This document shows, piece by piece, positions 1-11,782 of a stretch of DNA of 64,000 bases. The notes beneath the pieces were generated by a model. The model was given only the letters and a program-made list of their open reading frames with translations, was not told the DNA's origin and did not search any database. The DNA comes from Macrobrachium rosenbergii (lineage: Eukaryota > Arthropoda > Malacostraca > Decapoda > Palaemonidae): the NCBI RefSeq assembly GCF_040412425.1, contig NC_089794.1, positions 8,834,943-8,898,942 on the forward strand. Direction: 5' to 3'. Every line of letters starts with the position of its first letter. Positions within the stretch are counted from its first letter, which is position 1. Position numbers and translations under genes: made by a program.

Positions 1-66
1 CTTAATGTCAGTTGGGAAATAGGAGAAACTGAATTAGAAATGGAGATCAAATGCACAATGGAAGAA

Positions 67-118
<52 letters not shown>
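67..118 (+). repeat. (GA)n, tract 1 of C1
   Basis: Interrupted GA microsatellite just after the conserved word ATCAAATGCACAATGGAAG. Confidence 0.99.
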
Positions 119-123
<5 letters not shown>

Positions 124-215
124 AGAGAGAAGAGAGGCATGGAACTGAGACAGATGGGGAATCACAGAGTGACTGGAAAATAGAAATAAAGAAAAACTGA
201 AGGAGTTATAATTCA

Positions 216-220
<5 letters not shown>

Positions 221-284
<64 letters not shown>
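221..284 (+). repeat. (GA)n, tract 2 of C1
   Basis: Pure GA run after CATAAAT. It is followed by AAATTATAAATGTCACC. Confidence 0.99.
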
Positions 285-287
<3 letters not shown>

Positions 288-1253
288 TATAAATGTCACC
301 AACTGAATTTTCATACGGGTTTCAATTGACAAAGAAGAAATGAAGAATAAGAAAAAGTCATTTAAGATAAAAAGGAAAATCTGTTATTCCGCAAGTTCAA
401 CATCGATTGTACCACGAGGAAAATAATTTTCACTAAGCAAGATAAAAATCTTCTGCAAATCAAGTTTTTCGTTTCCCTGGAGATAATGCTACAAAAATGA
501 GTTTTATTTATATTCTGTAAAACGTCCCTTGCTATTCTAAAATCATCAGAGAAATGTGAGTATGGTTTCAGCCATGGTATTGATGTTCATTTTGTCCTCT
601 GTAAAACGAGTGATTTGTCTCCTAAGGCAATGCCTCCAATGGCGGTGTATCATTTCGATTCTAAAGCATTTCCTTGACGGCGATTTTTCTGTTATTTTTA
701 AAACGTTTCTTTTCTAGTGCAACGCTGTTGAGCGGTTTTCCTGGCAGTGACATTATAAATGCTGAGTCTCAAGGAGCATAAGTTTCAGTGGGGCGTAGTT
801 TCTGAGTGTGTGTATTATTAATGTTTTGGTGAGAGTTTTATTTTATTATTTTGTTATATTATTCTTATTTCTTTGCTGGTCTCAGTTTCTTCTGTTTTAT
901 GAGGTGGTTGTTTTTCTCAGATTTGTTCTATAAGAGTGCTTGCTGTTTGTGATGATGCATATTTCATTATGGACAGCATTAATAGCATTACTAGCATATT
1001 TGGAGTGTATATTTGAAAATATTCGACTTTGTGGGTCTTATTGACGATAAAAACGGAATAACAAACATAATAATGCGGATAATTATTAGGATTTTATGTA
1101 AAATTTGCCGTGCAACAAATTAAATTTTTCGTGAAATAATATTTTTACGAATAAAAAATAAAAGAAATTAACTGATGTGAGACAAGATAATCAAAAATAC
1201 AAGTAGTGAACGCTGAGTCTGACATTTATAGAAAGAGAACTTGTTAGATAGAT

Positions 1254-1444
1254 GGATCTGTCCTAGATAGTGATCCCCAAGAAAGTTCGGGGCGTTATCT
1301 AGACCAATATTTGTTGCAGGTCATTATCTTTGATATTTACAGTCTTTTTTTTTTTACGGCAATTCCAACGGGCTTGTACTAAACACGCCGCAAAGGTGGA
1401 TACATACTAGTTAACTCCTGGTGGGTCACTATCTAGAAAGATCC
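1254..1444. repeat. Inverted-repeat cluster (MITE-like), C1
   Basis: GTCCTAGATAGTGATCCCC at 1260 is followed about 10 nt later by a degenerate inverse arm (GGGGCGTTATCTAGAC). A third arm, GGGTCACTATCTAGAAAG, lies at about 1423. The outer arms enclose about 190 bp like terminal inverted repeats of a small MITE. This copy is the most decayed. Confidence 0.5.
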
Positions 1445-2285
1445 TGATTAATGTTATAATGATTGTAATTTCTAAATCACACGTAGGAACAAAATGAACG
1501 AGTTCTGAAATGATTAATATAAACTCAAAGATTTGTAATTGGCTTCTTCGATATTAAAACGGCGCTTCAGCTGGATCATTTCATCAAAAGTATCTATTGC
1601 GCTTGTAAATGTTTCTTATCTTAATTTTGTTTCATACCTTATAATTTTCTTTTGCCTCATGCCTGTAATTTTTCTTCTTACCTGATACCTATATTTAACA
1701 CCCTATAAAATTCTCACATCTAATGGATTAATTTCAGTTCATAATTTTTCCTACAGCATAATTGATTTCATACTTTATTTATTTATTCATTACCTTGAGA
1801 CTTGAAATATGTAAACTTGAAAAAAGAATCTTTAAAGGAAAAAAAGATATCTGAAAGCAAAAGAAAATTAGCATAAAGGGTGACCTATCCTCCCTTACCT
1901 GAAGAGAAAAATTTAAATTAATGAAAACTAGGAAAATCTAGTTTTAATTTTTATGAAATATCCGAAATTGAACAAAACTGACAGAAAATCAAAAATCAAA
2001 TGCTTCCCACCCGGTACGTGATTTTTAAAATTAAAGCTAATAACATTAGGAAAAAATTGTAGAGTGGACCTACCTGGCATAAGGGAGAGAAGAAGAAACA
2101 TTAATTACGATAGAAAATTATCTAATTTAAAGTTGGTTTTTCTGTTATATAAAAAAATGAAAAAAATTAAATTGATAAGAAATAAAGAAGAGAGGATAAA
2201 TAAAGCAATTTATCTAGGAAACAATTTAAATAAAAAATGAAAATAATTCAGATTATAAAAAATAAAGTCTAAAATAAATAAAAAT

Positions 2286-2289
<4 letters not shown>

Positions 2290-2352
<63 letters not shown>
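2290..2352 (+). repeat. (TC)n, tract 1 of C1
   Basis: TC microsatellite with a single TTT interruption, immediately before the minus-strand exon-like ORF. Confidence 0.99.
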
Positions 2353-2382
2353 ACTATTTTAGCCCTAATTATTAAACTTATT

Positions 2383-2574
2383 TTAACCTCCACATGCATC
2401 TTCCCACATGTAATTGACGGAGGTCATTAACCTACTGAATTGATGGAGTTCATTCCTTCTGCTACCAAACCCTGGATGTCTCTTCTGATCCGTTTTCCTA
2501 AAAGTTCCTTCGACATTAGGTTTCCTTTCAAATGGATCCTTGTTAAAAAAATAAAATTCGACACGGGGATTCAT
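2383..2574 (-). other. Exon-like minus-strand ORF, C1
   Basis: This is an open frame on the minus strand that begins after a T-rich run ending ...AACAAG and reads DPFERKPNVEG. It is one of a set found in every unit (12783-12965, 23122-23325, 27730-27924, 38018-38209, 48420-48608). The opening peptide is the same in all of them, but frameshifts alter the second half, so C1 reads HPGFGSRRNE where C2 and C5 read DIQGLVAEGME. The polypyrimidine-AAG context resembles a splice acceptor. I do not recognise the protein. It may be an old exon fragment caught in the unit or simply a conserved non-coding repeat. Confidence 0.2.
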
Positions 2575-3061
2575 GCAATAATAGTTTAATCATTAAGGAC
2601 AAAAAACAAAAGAAAGGAAAAATCGACGTGTGACATTCATCCATAAATCCTCTTTAAGAGACTTTTACCAACACAAAGCTGGAGAGGAAAAATGGCAAAG
2701 ATTCTTCTCTAATAAACCGATCATGAAATTACGGTGGAGCTCTGATAAGATCATTTTCATCACCATCGTCGTCGTCGTCACCGTTAAGTCCTGAGTCATC
2801 ACCTTCAGTCTGCCAAAGTTTATGGACTGACTCAATTAAAAGTTAAATCTCCTGGAAATTGGCCTTTGATGTATTGGTCATGAGTGGGAGGATCGCGCTT
2901 GGGGAAATGTGGGGGAAGGTCGGTATTGGCGGTATCCGGGTGAAAGTGGGGGGAGGGTGGGAGCAGAGAGAACGAAGGAGGAAGGTGAGGAGTTAGTGAG
3001 GAAAAAGTCAGATTCTTAGAAGAGGGGCATGAATTGTGTTTTTAGCTTTGTTCTAATTTAT

Positions 3062-3063
<2 letters not shown>

Positions 3064-3134
<71 letters not shown>
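3064..3134 (+). repeat. (TC)n, tract 2 of C1
   Basis: Pure TC run of about 70 bp ending in TCAGGCATTC. Confidence 0.99.
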
Positions 3135-3136
<2 letters not shown>

Positions 3137-4397
3137 GCATTCAATGGGGTAAGATGAAACCACTTTGTAGACCATTACGTTATTTTAGAAATTTTCACAA
3201 CTTTACGCCAATATATTTGTTTAGGTACTGCATGAGTAATTGTATGATCTATCTGTCATATAATATCATATGCAATTACAATGTGGGTAAAAGTAATGTC
3301 TTGTTTCCTTGTATCTAAATACACTTTTTATTTAAGAATTCTCCAGCTCCATTGTTTCTGTATTACTTTTCATCCTGAGCCTCTGGTCTCTTCCCACTTG
3401 CAGCTGTTCAACTTCTTGAACTTTCCTTTGCTCCAATTTTCACTTCTGACTTCACTGTAAATCCTTCTGTCTCTTTAGAATTCTGCGTCACTCCTACTGT
3501 ATGATGCTGTAATGCCAGTTGGACAAATCAATAAATAAATCAGTCTCTTTTTAAGAAAACAAAATCATATCAACTCTGGTACCTTGCCGTTTGCAGGTTA
3601 TGTACTTGACATCATCATAGTTCTGTTAAGTAACTGACAGGAAAGAATTGTTGTTTTAGGAAATTAGGTTTCATTAGGCCTATCTTGTCAGGTGTTCTAA
3701 AAAGTAGCTTAATGCCTTAGGAACTTTAGTATTTGGTAGAGACATGAGTGTTAGTTCAGCAAACAAGGTTATGCAATATGCAAGTAATACACCTTTAACT
3801 GCAATCATTCGCCTGTCAAATGTAGTAGGAAGTTGATGCTTGCCTTAACAAAGATGTGGAACGGATTTGCCAATGGTGTAGTTAGTAACGAACGAATATA
3901 AAATCTAAACGGTCTTGTAAAATTCTCTTACCCCATGCACTCTGTTTTTTTACTAGACAGACATCCGACCTATAAAGGATAGATTTGGCAAAGGGAGGGT
4001 AGCATCTACTTTTCGTAACTGGAAAATTTTCATTTTTTTCATTCAATTATTTTTTTATAATCTCAAATTTTACATTTTCGCCGTAGCACTGTAAGTTTTT
4101 TTTCATCTTAAAATATAAATGCTTGTAGCATTTCAGATTAATCATGAACTAAATTCAATGTCATTTCTCGTAATTATTTTCTGGATTAAAAACACAGAGT
4201 TAAATAAACCTCTATATCTGACAAAAAGTGCAATTCAGTGCATCTTTTTTATCTTTCAAGGGAATAAGAAATACTGAAGATTTGTTTCTACCATGTTCAT
4301 AATTTATAATGATTTATAGATGCATTAAAGTAAAATACATTATGGATATAGTGTATATACAAAATCGTATTTACAGCCTTTAATTTAAAAGGAATCC

Positions 4398-4433
4398 TTT
4401 CACATTAAAAAGAAAATCTAGATTAATGTGAAA
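4398..4433. repeat. Short inverted repeat TTTCACATTAA / TTAATGTGAAA
   Basis: Perfect 11-bp arms with a 14-nt spacer. The motif is conserved in every full unit (near 14798, 29637, 40058 and 50369), 140-180 bp before element X. No function is assigned. Confidence 0.7.
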
Positions 4434-4572
4434 AGAACCCTTTTGCATACCCAGCTGTTACTTCATGTGGAAAATAGTAAATTTAATTTCCCCTGGTTAA
4501 TCTGTCGTGGATAAATTAGGTGGGGTTTAGAGACAGACTAAACTTCGAATGAAAATATACTTTCTGGTTTTT

Positions 4573-4994
4573 AGTTGTCTGTAAAAGAAAACTATTGTGC
4601 CAGCTTTGTCTGTCCGCCGGACTTTAATTTATCCGTCCGCACTTTTTCTGTCCACACTTTTTATCCACCCTCAGATCTTAATAACTACGGAGGCTACAGG
4701 GTTGCAAACTATCCACCCTCCAATCATAAAACATACCAAAATTGCAGCCCTCTAGCCTCAGTAGATTTTATTTGATTTAAGGTTAAAGGTAGCCATAATC
4801 GTGCTTCTGGCAACGGCATAGGATAGGCCACCACCGGGCCTTGGTTAAAGTTTCATGGGCAGCGGCTCGTCCAGTATTATACCAAGACCACGGAAAGATA
4901 GATCTATTTTCGGTGGCTTTGATTATACGCTGTAGCGGCTGTACAGAAAACTCGATTGCGTCTACGAAACTTCGGCGCATTTTTTATTTGTTAA
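4573..4994 (+). mobile_element. Dispersed inverted-repeat element X, C1 copy
   Basis: This element of about 420 bp begins AGTTGTCTGTAAAAGAAAACT, carries several GTCCGCAC / GTCCGCC words, an internal foldback (GAGGCTACAGGG... against CCCTCTAGCCTCAG), then CCACCACCGGGCCTTGG, and ends TGTACAGAAAACTCGATTGCG. The related word AGTTTTCTGTA appears near both ends in opposite orientation, as in a non-autonomous DNA element. The same sequence occurs outside the array at 59113-59531 and inverted at 57875-58302, so it is a dispersed element carried along by amplification. I recall this sequence from decapod genomes but cannot name its family. Confidence 0.7.
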
Positions 4995-5329
4995 AGTCGT
5001 CCTCATTTAAACCTCTTTGATGAATTTTTCAAAGAGAAAATGCTGGAACTGGCGACAATTACGTTGCTTTTATTGGCTGTTGCAGTGTTCTGAAATCTGG
5101 GGACAAAAGCATTCTTATCGAAATTAAGATACGGACAAAGGAAATCTGTTCACAAACTGAAGCAAAGAGCTGGGTATGTTTGGCATAAAAGGTATATCTT
5201 AGAAAACTTTTCCCCAAAATCGAGTTAATTGTAACCTACCTTTGATGGCTTGTATTGTTTACATTTTAAATGGATGAGTTTTACTGGCTTTCATATGTTT
5301 TATTGATTATTTAATAAAAAAAAAGACCT

Positions 5330-5550
5330 ATCACTGGAGAACCACTACACAATCACGTGCAAATTGGAAATAGATTTTGCACCTCACGTTGAGATCGAAC
5401 CCACAACCTCCCGAGTGGAAAGTGAGAAAACTACTGAAGCAAAGAGGTCACTCTGTGGCTGGCTGTGACTACTGTGGGTCTGTTGGTTAAATTCTTGCCT
5501 CATCCGGTCAATGTTTTGAACGCGACTGGCCGTGAGGAAACAATTTATTT
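5330..5550 (-). mobile_element. Possible tRNA-derived SINE remnant (box-B-like), C1
   Basis: On the minus strand GTGGGTTCGATCTCAA resembles a Pol III box B (GGTTCGANTCC). It is preceded by CCACTCGGGAGG and CACAGAGTGACCTC, the latter a weak box A candidate. Homologous sites lie near 15785, 30645, 41060 and 51400 in the other full units. No cloverleaf could be folded by eye, so a functional tRNA gene is not proposed. Confidence 0.3.
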
Positions 5551-5575
5551 TTACTCATTATTATTTTTGTTCTCT

Positions 5576-6582
5576 TACACTGGGGTGACTAATGTCAATT
5601 TGTAGAGGAAAAACCTTTTCAGTGATGTAAATAAACTGAATTTGGTAAGAAAATGTCTTTCACTGAGGTAACTAACCTTGCCATTATAAAGAAAGCCCCT
5701 TCTACTGAGGTAAATAAATTTTGTCAATGAGACCCCTTAACACAGTCATTCAGTGATCTCAATACACTGTTGCTCTTTGTTTTACCAATTTACTTTCTAT
5801 TCTGATTTTCCCACCTATTTGTAAATTATACTACAGGGAGCATATATTAGTATTAAATCAAATCCAGAGGTTATTTATCTCAGTGAAAGGTTTTACCTAG
5901 ATATAGTGGAGTTATTTCCTCTGTGCAAATAACCTCAGTAAAAGATTTTTCCTTTAAATGGTGGGATTATTTCTCCACTTGAAGGCTTGTCTATGATATG
6001 AGGTTATTTACCGAATTAAAAGGTTTTCCTTGACACAGTAGGGTCTGTTTCCCTCATGAAGGGCTTTTATTTACCACACCAAGGCTATTCACCTCGTTAA
6101 AAGTTTTTTTCTTAACACTTAGGAGCTCCTCAGTTCAGTAGAATCTTTCCCTTGATTGGCGAGATTGATTACCTCAGTGAAAGACGTTTACTTCCGTGCT
6201 TACGTTACTTACCTCATCAAAAGCTTTTCCTTCACAAGGTGGGATGTTTAAATCATAAAAGCTTTTCCATGATGTCACGTTATTAATTTTAGTAAAAGGG
6301 TTGGTCTTGACATATTAAGGTTAATTACCTTACCATTGATATAGGGAGGTTTTCCACCTCGATGAATTTTTCCTTGACATAATCAGGATAATTATCCCAT
6401 GAATAATCTTCTATGTGTCACAGAGAGATTTTTGTAACCCACTAAAAAGGTTTATTGACACAGATGTTACGTGACTCATTAATAACCCCTCCTTTGATAT
6501 AATGAGTTTACTCGACTCAAAAAGGGTATTATGGACACTGCATGGCTTATTCACCTATGTAAAACAGTTTCTATTGAAACAG
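5576..6582. repeat. Diverged 40-bp satellite block, C1
   Basis: About 20-24 monomers of 36-45 bp share GGTTATTTACCTCAGT and then GGTTTTCCTTGACA with many substitutions. From 5576 to about 5760 the monomers are reverse-complemented (ACTGAGGTAAATAA, AAGGAAAAACC). From about 5868 onward they run in the plus sense. The same layout appears in C2, C4, C5 and C6, so the inversion predates amplification of the 10-kb unit. Confidence 0.75.
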
Positions 6583-7022
6583 CTAGAGCCATGACCCATC
6601 GAAGAAACGTCTACAAAGATAAATAGACAAAGGCTGCAGAATAATTTTGAACTTTTCCATTATAATAATACTAGCATACCTTTCGTATAAAAGTGATTGT
6701 TATTTAAATATCAACGCTGAGTCAGCTAGTTCCAGCTTCAGGAACGTCATGTACCATCCAGAAGCTCCGACTAGGATACCTTCCTGCTAAATATTTATTC
6801 AGAGGCCACTACTTGTATAGGTTTATATGATTTTTTTTTTATAATTTTTATATAATTTTGTATTGCATAGGTGCCATTATATTTAGGTACTGGTTTTATG
6901 AACCATGAATCATGGTTCTTCTGTTTAAATTTCCGTACAATGTCTTCTAAATAGTCGAATTGTTTCTAAGTCCCGAGATCCGTAAAAATAAGAATGATGC
7001 GTCCCGTAGGGGGGTGGGGGGT

Positions 7023-7303
7023 AGCGCCGTCAGTGCACCTCGTGCGGTACACTGTAGACATTACTTAAGGTTCTTTGCAGCGTGCTTTTCGCCCCTACCT
7101 GCAACCCCTTTCGTTTCTTTTGCTGTACCTCCTTTCATATTTCTTTCTTCCACCATACTTTCCACCCGCTCCTAACAAACGCGAGGTTTTACTCCTGTTT
7201 CACCTTTCAAACGTTTTACTCTCAATTTCCGTTTCAGCGCAGAGAGACGTCTTAGGTCCCAGTGCTTTGCCTTTGGCCTAAATTCTATATTCAATTCAAT
7301 TCG
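7023..7303 (+). mobile_element. SINE-like element D, C1 copy
   Basis: An element of about 280 bp begins AGCGCCGTCAGTGCACCTCG, contains CTGCAACCCCTTTCG and CAATTTCCGTTTCAGCGC, and ends CTTTGGCCTAAATTC then TTCAATTCAATTC. I associate this sequence with a very common decapod dispersed repeat, by recollection only. A short stretch and then an (AAT)n tract follow it in every unit. Confidence 0.7.
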
Positions 7304-7333
7304 AGAATGATACGATAACTAACAGAGAGTAGT

Positions 7334-7334
<1 letters not shown>

Positions 7335-7402
<68 letters not shown>
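7335..7402 (+). repeat. (AAT)n, C1
   Basis: Trinucleotide microsatellite about 30 bp downstream of SINE-D. On the minus strand it translates as poly-Tyr, which explains a spurious ORF there. Confidence 0.99.
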
Positions 7403-7403
<1 letters not shown>

Positions 7404-8530
7404 TCCTACATTCATGTTACTCAAAACTCCATCACGATCTTTAAGCGAAATCACAGAAGCGTTCAACTTTAAAAAGATGAACAATATCTCCCATCAACTG
7501 TCGGTCACAATTTAACTAAAGGAAATAAATTATTTGAACGCTTTTTGCCATATTTTTTGAGAAAGCTCTGTAGTTTCTATTACTGTTCGTTCTTTCCCTT
7601 CATCAGTCTTCTATTCAAAAGGAAAACCGTTGCACCGAACACTATACCGATTCGAACACTAGCGGTTCTTTGCTTTCGTTTGTCAAAGAAAGTATCCTTT
7701 GTCTACATTCATCCATTTCTAACAGGTATACATTGTCCCCAGGTGTGTAGGTTTTGTTAATGAAACTGAATACAAGGATGAAGAGAAAATATATTTAAAA
7801 ATGGTTTACAATACACTAAAGAATTGTAGCCTTTTATCTCCCGTTCCGGTATTATGGAGTGAAAGATGCATCAAAGCGGTTTCAATGAGAATGTCTTTGA
7901 TGCCAGAAAGCAAGCATTAATTGGTGGACTTTTTCTTTGATGAAAAAATTTTAAACCTTCTTTATTCTATACTGTTTATTCTATGGAGTTTCCATCTCTT
8001 TGAAGAATTAAAGAATACAACGTTGAATGTGCGTCCTTGATGCAGTGTTCTAAATGATGAATTCGAAATAGCTTTTAGTGGAAAGCAACGAATCTGGAGA
8101 CTAAGTGCGCATATTATGCCCAGACGGAAAGCTGGGAAATAGCAGCATGGAAGAGAATAATGAAAAAGTTATGGAAGTTTAAAGGTATAACAGACCATAA
8201 AGAATCCATTATCGAGGCTATGAATGTAAAGATTGTGAAATACAGTGTTGCACTGAAAATTATTTTTTCTTAAAAATTATTGAAAAACAGGAAATGACAT
8301 CAATTTCCCCAACGTTTCATTAAACATTGTATTATTGTTTCGCCAATAGGAGTAATTTGTTATCAATAGAGATCTGCTTCATTAGGGCTTTGTTAACTTT
8401 GGGTTATCCTATTGTCAACAATGTCAAAGTTCTCTCCCGCCATTTGTCTTGTAACCTGTTGCTTTAATATTCTCAAAGTCATGTATTCTCTTACCGGTTA
8501 TATATTGTATCGTGAACCTTTTATCCTAAC

Positions 8531-8532
<2 letters not shown>

Positions 8533-8598
<66 letters not shown>
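8533..8598 (+). repeat. (GA)n, tract 3 of C1
   Basis: GA run after CTAACATCA. The sequence after it resembles the sequence after GA tract 2, suggesting an internal duplication. Confidence 0.99.
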
Positions 8599-8602
<4 letters not shown>

Positions 8603-9181
8603 AGTAAATTCACGAATAAACTCAATTTCCAAGAATCATTAGAGTATCTTACCTTCAGTGTAATCATTCCCTCCTTCCTCATACGCCCAGCCCCTATTTA
8701 CTCGTCATCCCTTCCCCAAGAACCCGACCCCCCCTTCCACCACTCGCCCACTCGGGCCCTCCAATCACGATCGATAAATCAAAGGCCAATTTCCAAGAGA
8801 TTTAACTTTTAATTGAGTCAATAAAAAAAAAAAAAAAACAGCAGTTTTAGGGTGATGACGGACTCTCCAATTTGACGCTGATAATGATGATCCTTTATCG
8901 AAGCCTAAAGGTGAATTTATAATCGGGTTATTAAAGATCTACCTTTTTTTTCCTTTTCAACTTTGTGGTGGTGAAGTCTTTCGAGATGTGATTTCTAGAT
9001 GGATGTCATGAGGAGAATTTTAGAATGTTTAACATTATTTTCCAGAAATGAACAGTTTTGATGTTGTTGGTTAGATTTGTTTGGTGAAAGACCGATGGGG
9101 AAGGCAACCCAAGGGGAAAAATAGATAATGATAGATAGAGAAACTAATAAAGGCAATAAAGTAAGTCTGTAGAGAGAGTTC

Positions 9182-9182
<1 letters not shown>

Positions 9183-9247
<65 letters not shown>
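9183..9247 (+). repeat. (GA)n, tract 4 of C1
   Basis: Pure GA run followed by AGCTAAAAATGGGAAGACAG, as in the other units. Confidence 0.99.
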
Positions 9248-9249
<2 letters not shown>

Positions 9250-9569
9250 CTAAAAATGGGAAGACAGAGAATGGGTTCGTTCTTGAAGGATAAGTTGATG
9301 AAAATCTTAAGCTGGAAGAGAATTCTAAACCTTCTAAGGAGAGGAGAGGGCGCGAAATAAGGCAGAAGAGGTAAGAACGGCAACTGCTGTGTATCCCTCT
9401 CAGTAATTAGTAAGGTGGTTTTAGTGGTAAATTAGTCATTATTGGTATACGTCCGACATTAGCCACCTGTTGTGTAGTTGGGGAGGCAGGGGGGTTGTTT
9501 ACTCAATAAATATTTACATTAGATTCAATGAATATCCGTTCTTTCGTTCTTAAGATATTTTCTAAACAT

Positions 9570-9612
9570 TCACACACGCACACACACACTGGCACACACA
9601 CACACACACACA
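9570..9612 (+). repeat. (CA)n, C1
   Basis: Imperfect CA tract before GCCGGACACGGGTTGG. Length varies widely between units (about 18-67 bp). Confidence 0.98.
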
Positions 9613-10151
9613 GCCGGACACGGGTTGGTTTCAACGTTGGTTTAGTTTACACCAACAACGTTATAAATCCAGGTCCCTTTACCCAACTGGGGTTATTTTT
9701 AAAAAGGATTCAGAGGCCTTATGTGAACATCTGAGCTGCCGAACCAACCGGAATAAAAATAGTGAAAACGTTTCCTTTGGGAACTTCGTTAGTGGAGTTA
9801 GTAAGAATGATAATAATTCTGGCATATTACGCATTTATGGCTGAAACACAAAGAAAATTTTACTAGGTGTAAGAAATAAAACAGTATAACCATAAAATAG
9901 TAAAGATAAATAATGATGCCAAAGTAAAGTCAGAGGGAAGTAATTATGCCTTAAACGGCAGTAACTGAGTTAAGTTTCAGTACTAGATAAGTACAAATTC
10001 CAAAATAAACTGTTAAGCACCCAGGTGGAAGGACAAATGATTTTGATTGTGGTTCAAGAAATTCAGAGCGAGATTTAGAAAGATAAGACTTAATGTCAGA
10101 TGGGAAATAGGAGGAAGCTGGAATTAGAAAAGGAGATCAAATGCACAATGG

Positions 10152-10154
<3 letters not shown>

Positions 10155-10218
<64 letters not shown>
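10155..10218 (+). repeat. (GA)n, tract 1 of C2
   Basis: GA run after ATCAAATGCACAATGGAAA. Confidence 0.99.
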
Positions 10219-10221
<3 letters not shown>

Positions 10222-10302
10222 GGAGGGAACTGAGACAGATGGGGAATCACAAAGTGACTGAAAAATAGAAATTAGAAAAACTGGAAGGGAGATATGAATT
10301 CA

Positions 10303-10307
<5 letters not shown>

Positions 10308-10385
<78 letters not shown>
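10308..10385 (+). repeat. (GA)n, tract 2 of C2
   Basis: The longest pure copy of this tract, about 77 bp. Confidence 0.99.
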
Positions 10386-10388
<3 letters not shown>

Positions 10389-11584
10389 TCACAAATATCA
10401 CCAACTTTCAAGTTTCATTGAAAACCTTATCCTCACTGAGACCATTCTCGCTTTCCTCACATTCTTAAACCCACTTAATCGATTTATATGGCGATTGATA
10501 CTAATGTCTTTACAGAAGTATCTTATACAGTATACTACCGTCTTACAGGAAATCTTGGACGCAGAATTTTCATACGGGTTTCAATTTAATAAAGAAGAAA
10601 TGAAGATAAGAAAAAGTCAGTTAAGATAAAAGAAAAAATCTATTATTCCGTAAGTTCAACATCGATTGTACCTCACGAGGAAAATAATTTTCACTGCTAG
10701 ATAAAAATCTTCTTACAAATCAAGTTTTCGTTTCCCTGAGATAATGCTACAAATGGTGGAGTTTTATTTTATATATTTTCAAGTTATTTTTATCTTTTTT
10801 GTTGTAAAACGTCCCTTGCTATTCTAAAATTCATCAGCAGAAATGTGAGGCGGGTTTCCTAGCCATGGTATTGATGTACATTTCTATCCCTTGTAAAGCG
10901 AATGATTTGTCTCCCTAAGGCAATGCCTCCAATGGCGGTGAATCATTTCTGATTCTAAAGCATTTCCTTTACGGCAAGATTTTTCTGTTGTTTTAAAACG
11001 TTCTTTTCTAGTGCAGCGCTGTTGAGCGGTTTTCCTTGCAGTGACATTATAATGCCGAGTCTGATGAGTTTCAGTGTAGTTTCTGATGTGTATTATTAAT
11101 GTTTTGTGAATTTTTTATTTTATTGTATTGGCATATTCCTATTTCTTGGTTGGTCTCAGTTTCTTCTGTTTTATGTGAGGTGGTTGTTTTTTCCTTCATT
11201 TGTTCTATATGAGTGCTTGCTGTTTGTGATGATGCATATTTTCATTAAGAGCATTAATGGCATTAATAGCATGCTGATGGGAGTGTATATTTGAAAATAT
11301 TCCTTTCATGACGATAATAAACATAATAATGCGGATAATTATTAGGATTTTTTTATGTAAAATTTGCCGTGTAATAATATGGCGTTACTGTTCTTGAATA
11401 ATGATAATAATAATAATTTTTAATTTAGGAGTTTTTGGTTGAAATTAAATTTTTCGTGAAATAATATTTTTTACGAATAAAAAATATAGAAAAAATAACT
11501 GATGTGAGACAAAATAATCAAATTGTACAAGTAGTGGACGCTGAGTCTGACATTTATAGAAAGGGAACTCTTGTTAGGATAGAT

Positions 11585-11782
11585 GGATCTGTCCTAGATA
11601 GTGATCCCCAAGAGAGTTCGGGGGTCATTATCTAGGACTAATATTTGTTGGGCGTCATTATCTTTGATATTTACAATATTTTTTTTTTTTTTACGGTAAT
11701 TCCCAACGGGCTTGTACTAAACACGCCGCAAAGGTGGATGCATACCGAGTTAACCCTGGTGGGTCACTATCTAGGAAAGATC
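11585..11782. repeat. Inverted-repeat cluster (MITE-like), C2
   Basis: GTCCTAGATAGTGATCCCC (11591-11609) and GGGGGTCATTATCTAGGAC (11620-11638) form a 19-bp imperfect hairpin with a 10-nt loop. GGGTCACTATCTAGGAAAG at about 11761 pairs with the first arm over about 20 bp, and a weaker reverse copy lies at about 11650. The outer arms plus GATC at both ends look like terminal inverted repeats of an element of about 200 bp. Confidence 0.6.

Larger units (their letters stand above)
1..10088 (+). repeat. Macrosatellite unit C1 (about 10.1 kb, left part of array)
   Basis: This is the first tandem copy visible, and it starts at the window edge in the same phase as later copies (CTTAATGTCAG recurs at 10089, 20345, 35295, 45635 and 56031). 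It contains two GA tracts near its start, AT-rich DNA 285-2289 with an inverted-repeat cluster (1254-1444), TC tracts at 2290 and 3064, AT-rich 3135-4570, element X, a box-B-like remnant at 5391, the 40-bp satellite 5576-6582, SINE-D at 7023, AAT, 7403-8532 with a decayed exon-like ORF near 8082, then GA, a C-rich stretch near 8670-8760, GA and CA. About 165 bp present in other copies is missing at about 308, where CACCAACT joins directly to GAATTTTCATACGGG. I see no gene in the AT-rich parts. The copy has more small indels than C2-C6 in the 1130-1310 segment. Confidence 0.93.

Noticed and set aside
5391..5480. Functional tRNA gene on the minus strand
   Set aside because: A box-B-like word is present, but no acceptor stem or cloverleaf could be drawn and box A is weak.
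5576..6582. CRISPR-like array (regularly spaced repeats)
   Set aside because: The monomers are contiguous and diverged, without unique spacers. The genome is eukaryotic.
6960..7281. ORFs reading through SINE-D (PPFIFLSSTIL-type) as proteins
   Set aside because: They are frames through a non-coding dispersed element and vary between copies.
7296..7484. Poly-tyrosine ORFs on the minus strand (also near 32564 and 42974)
   Set aside because: Translation of the (AAT)n tract.
9528..9734. HTHTHT ORF through the CA tract
   Set aside because: Microsatellite translation with frame changes between units.
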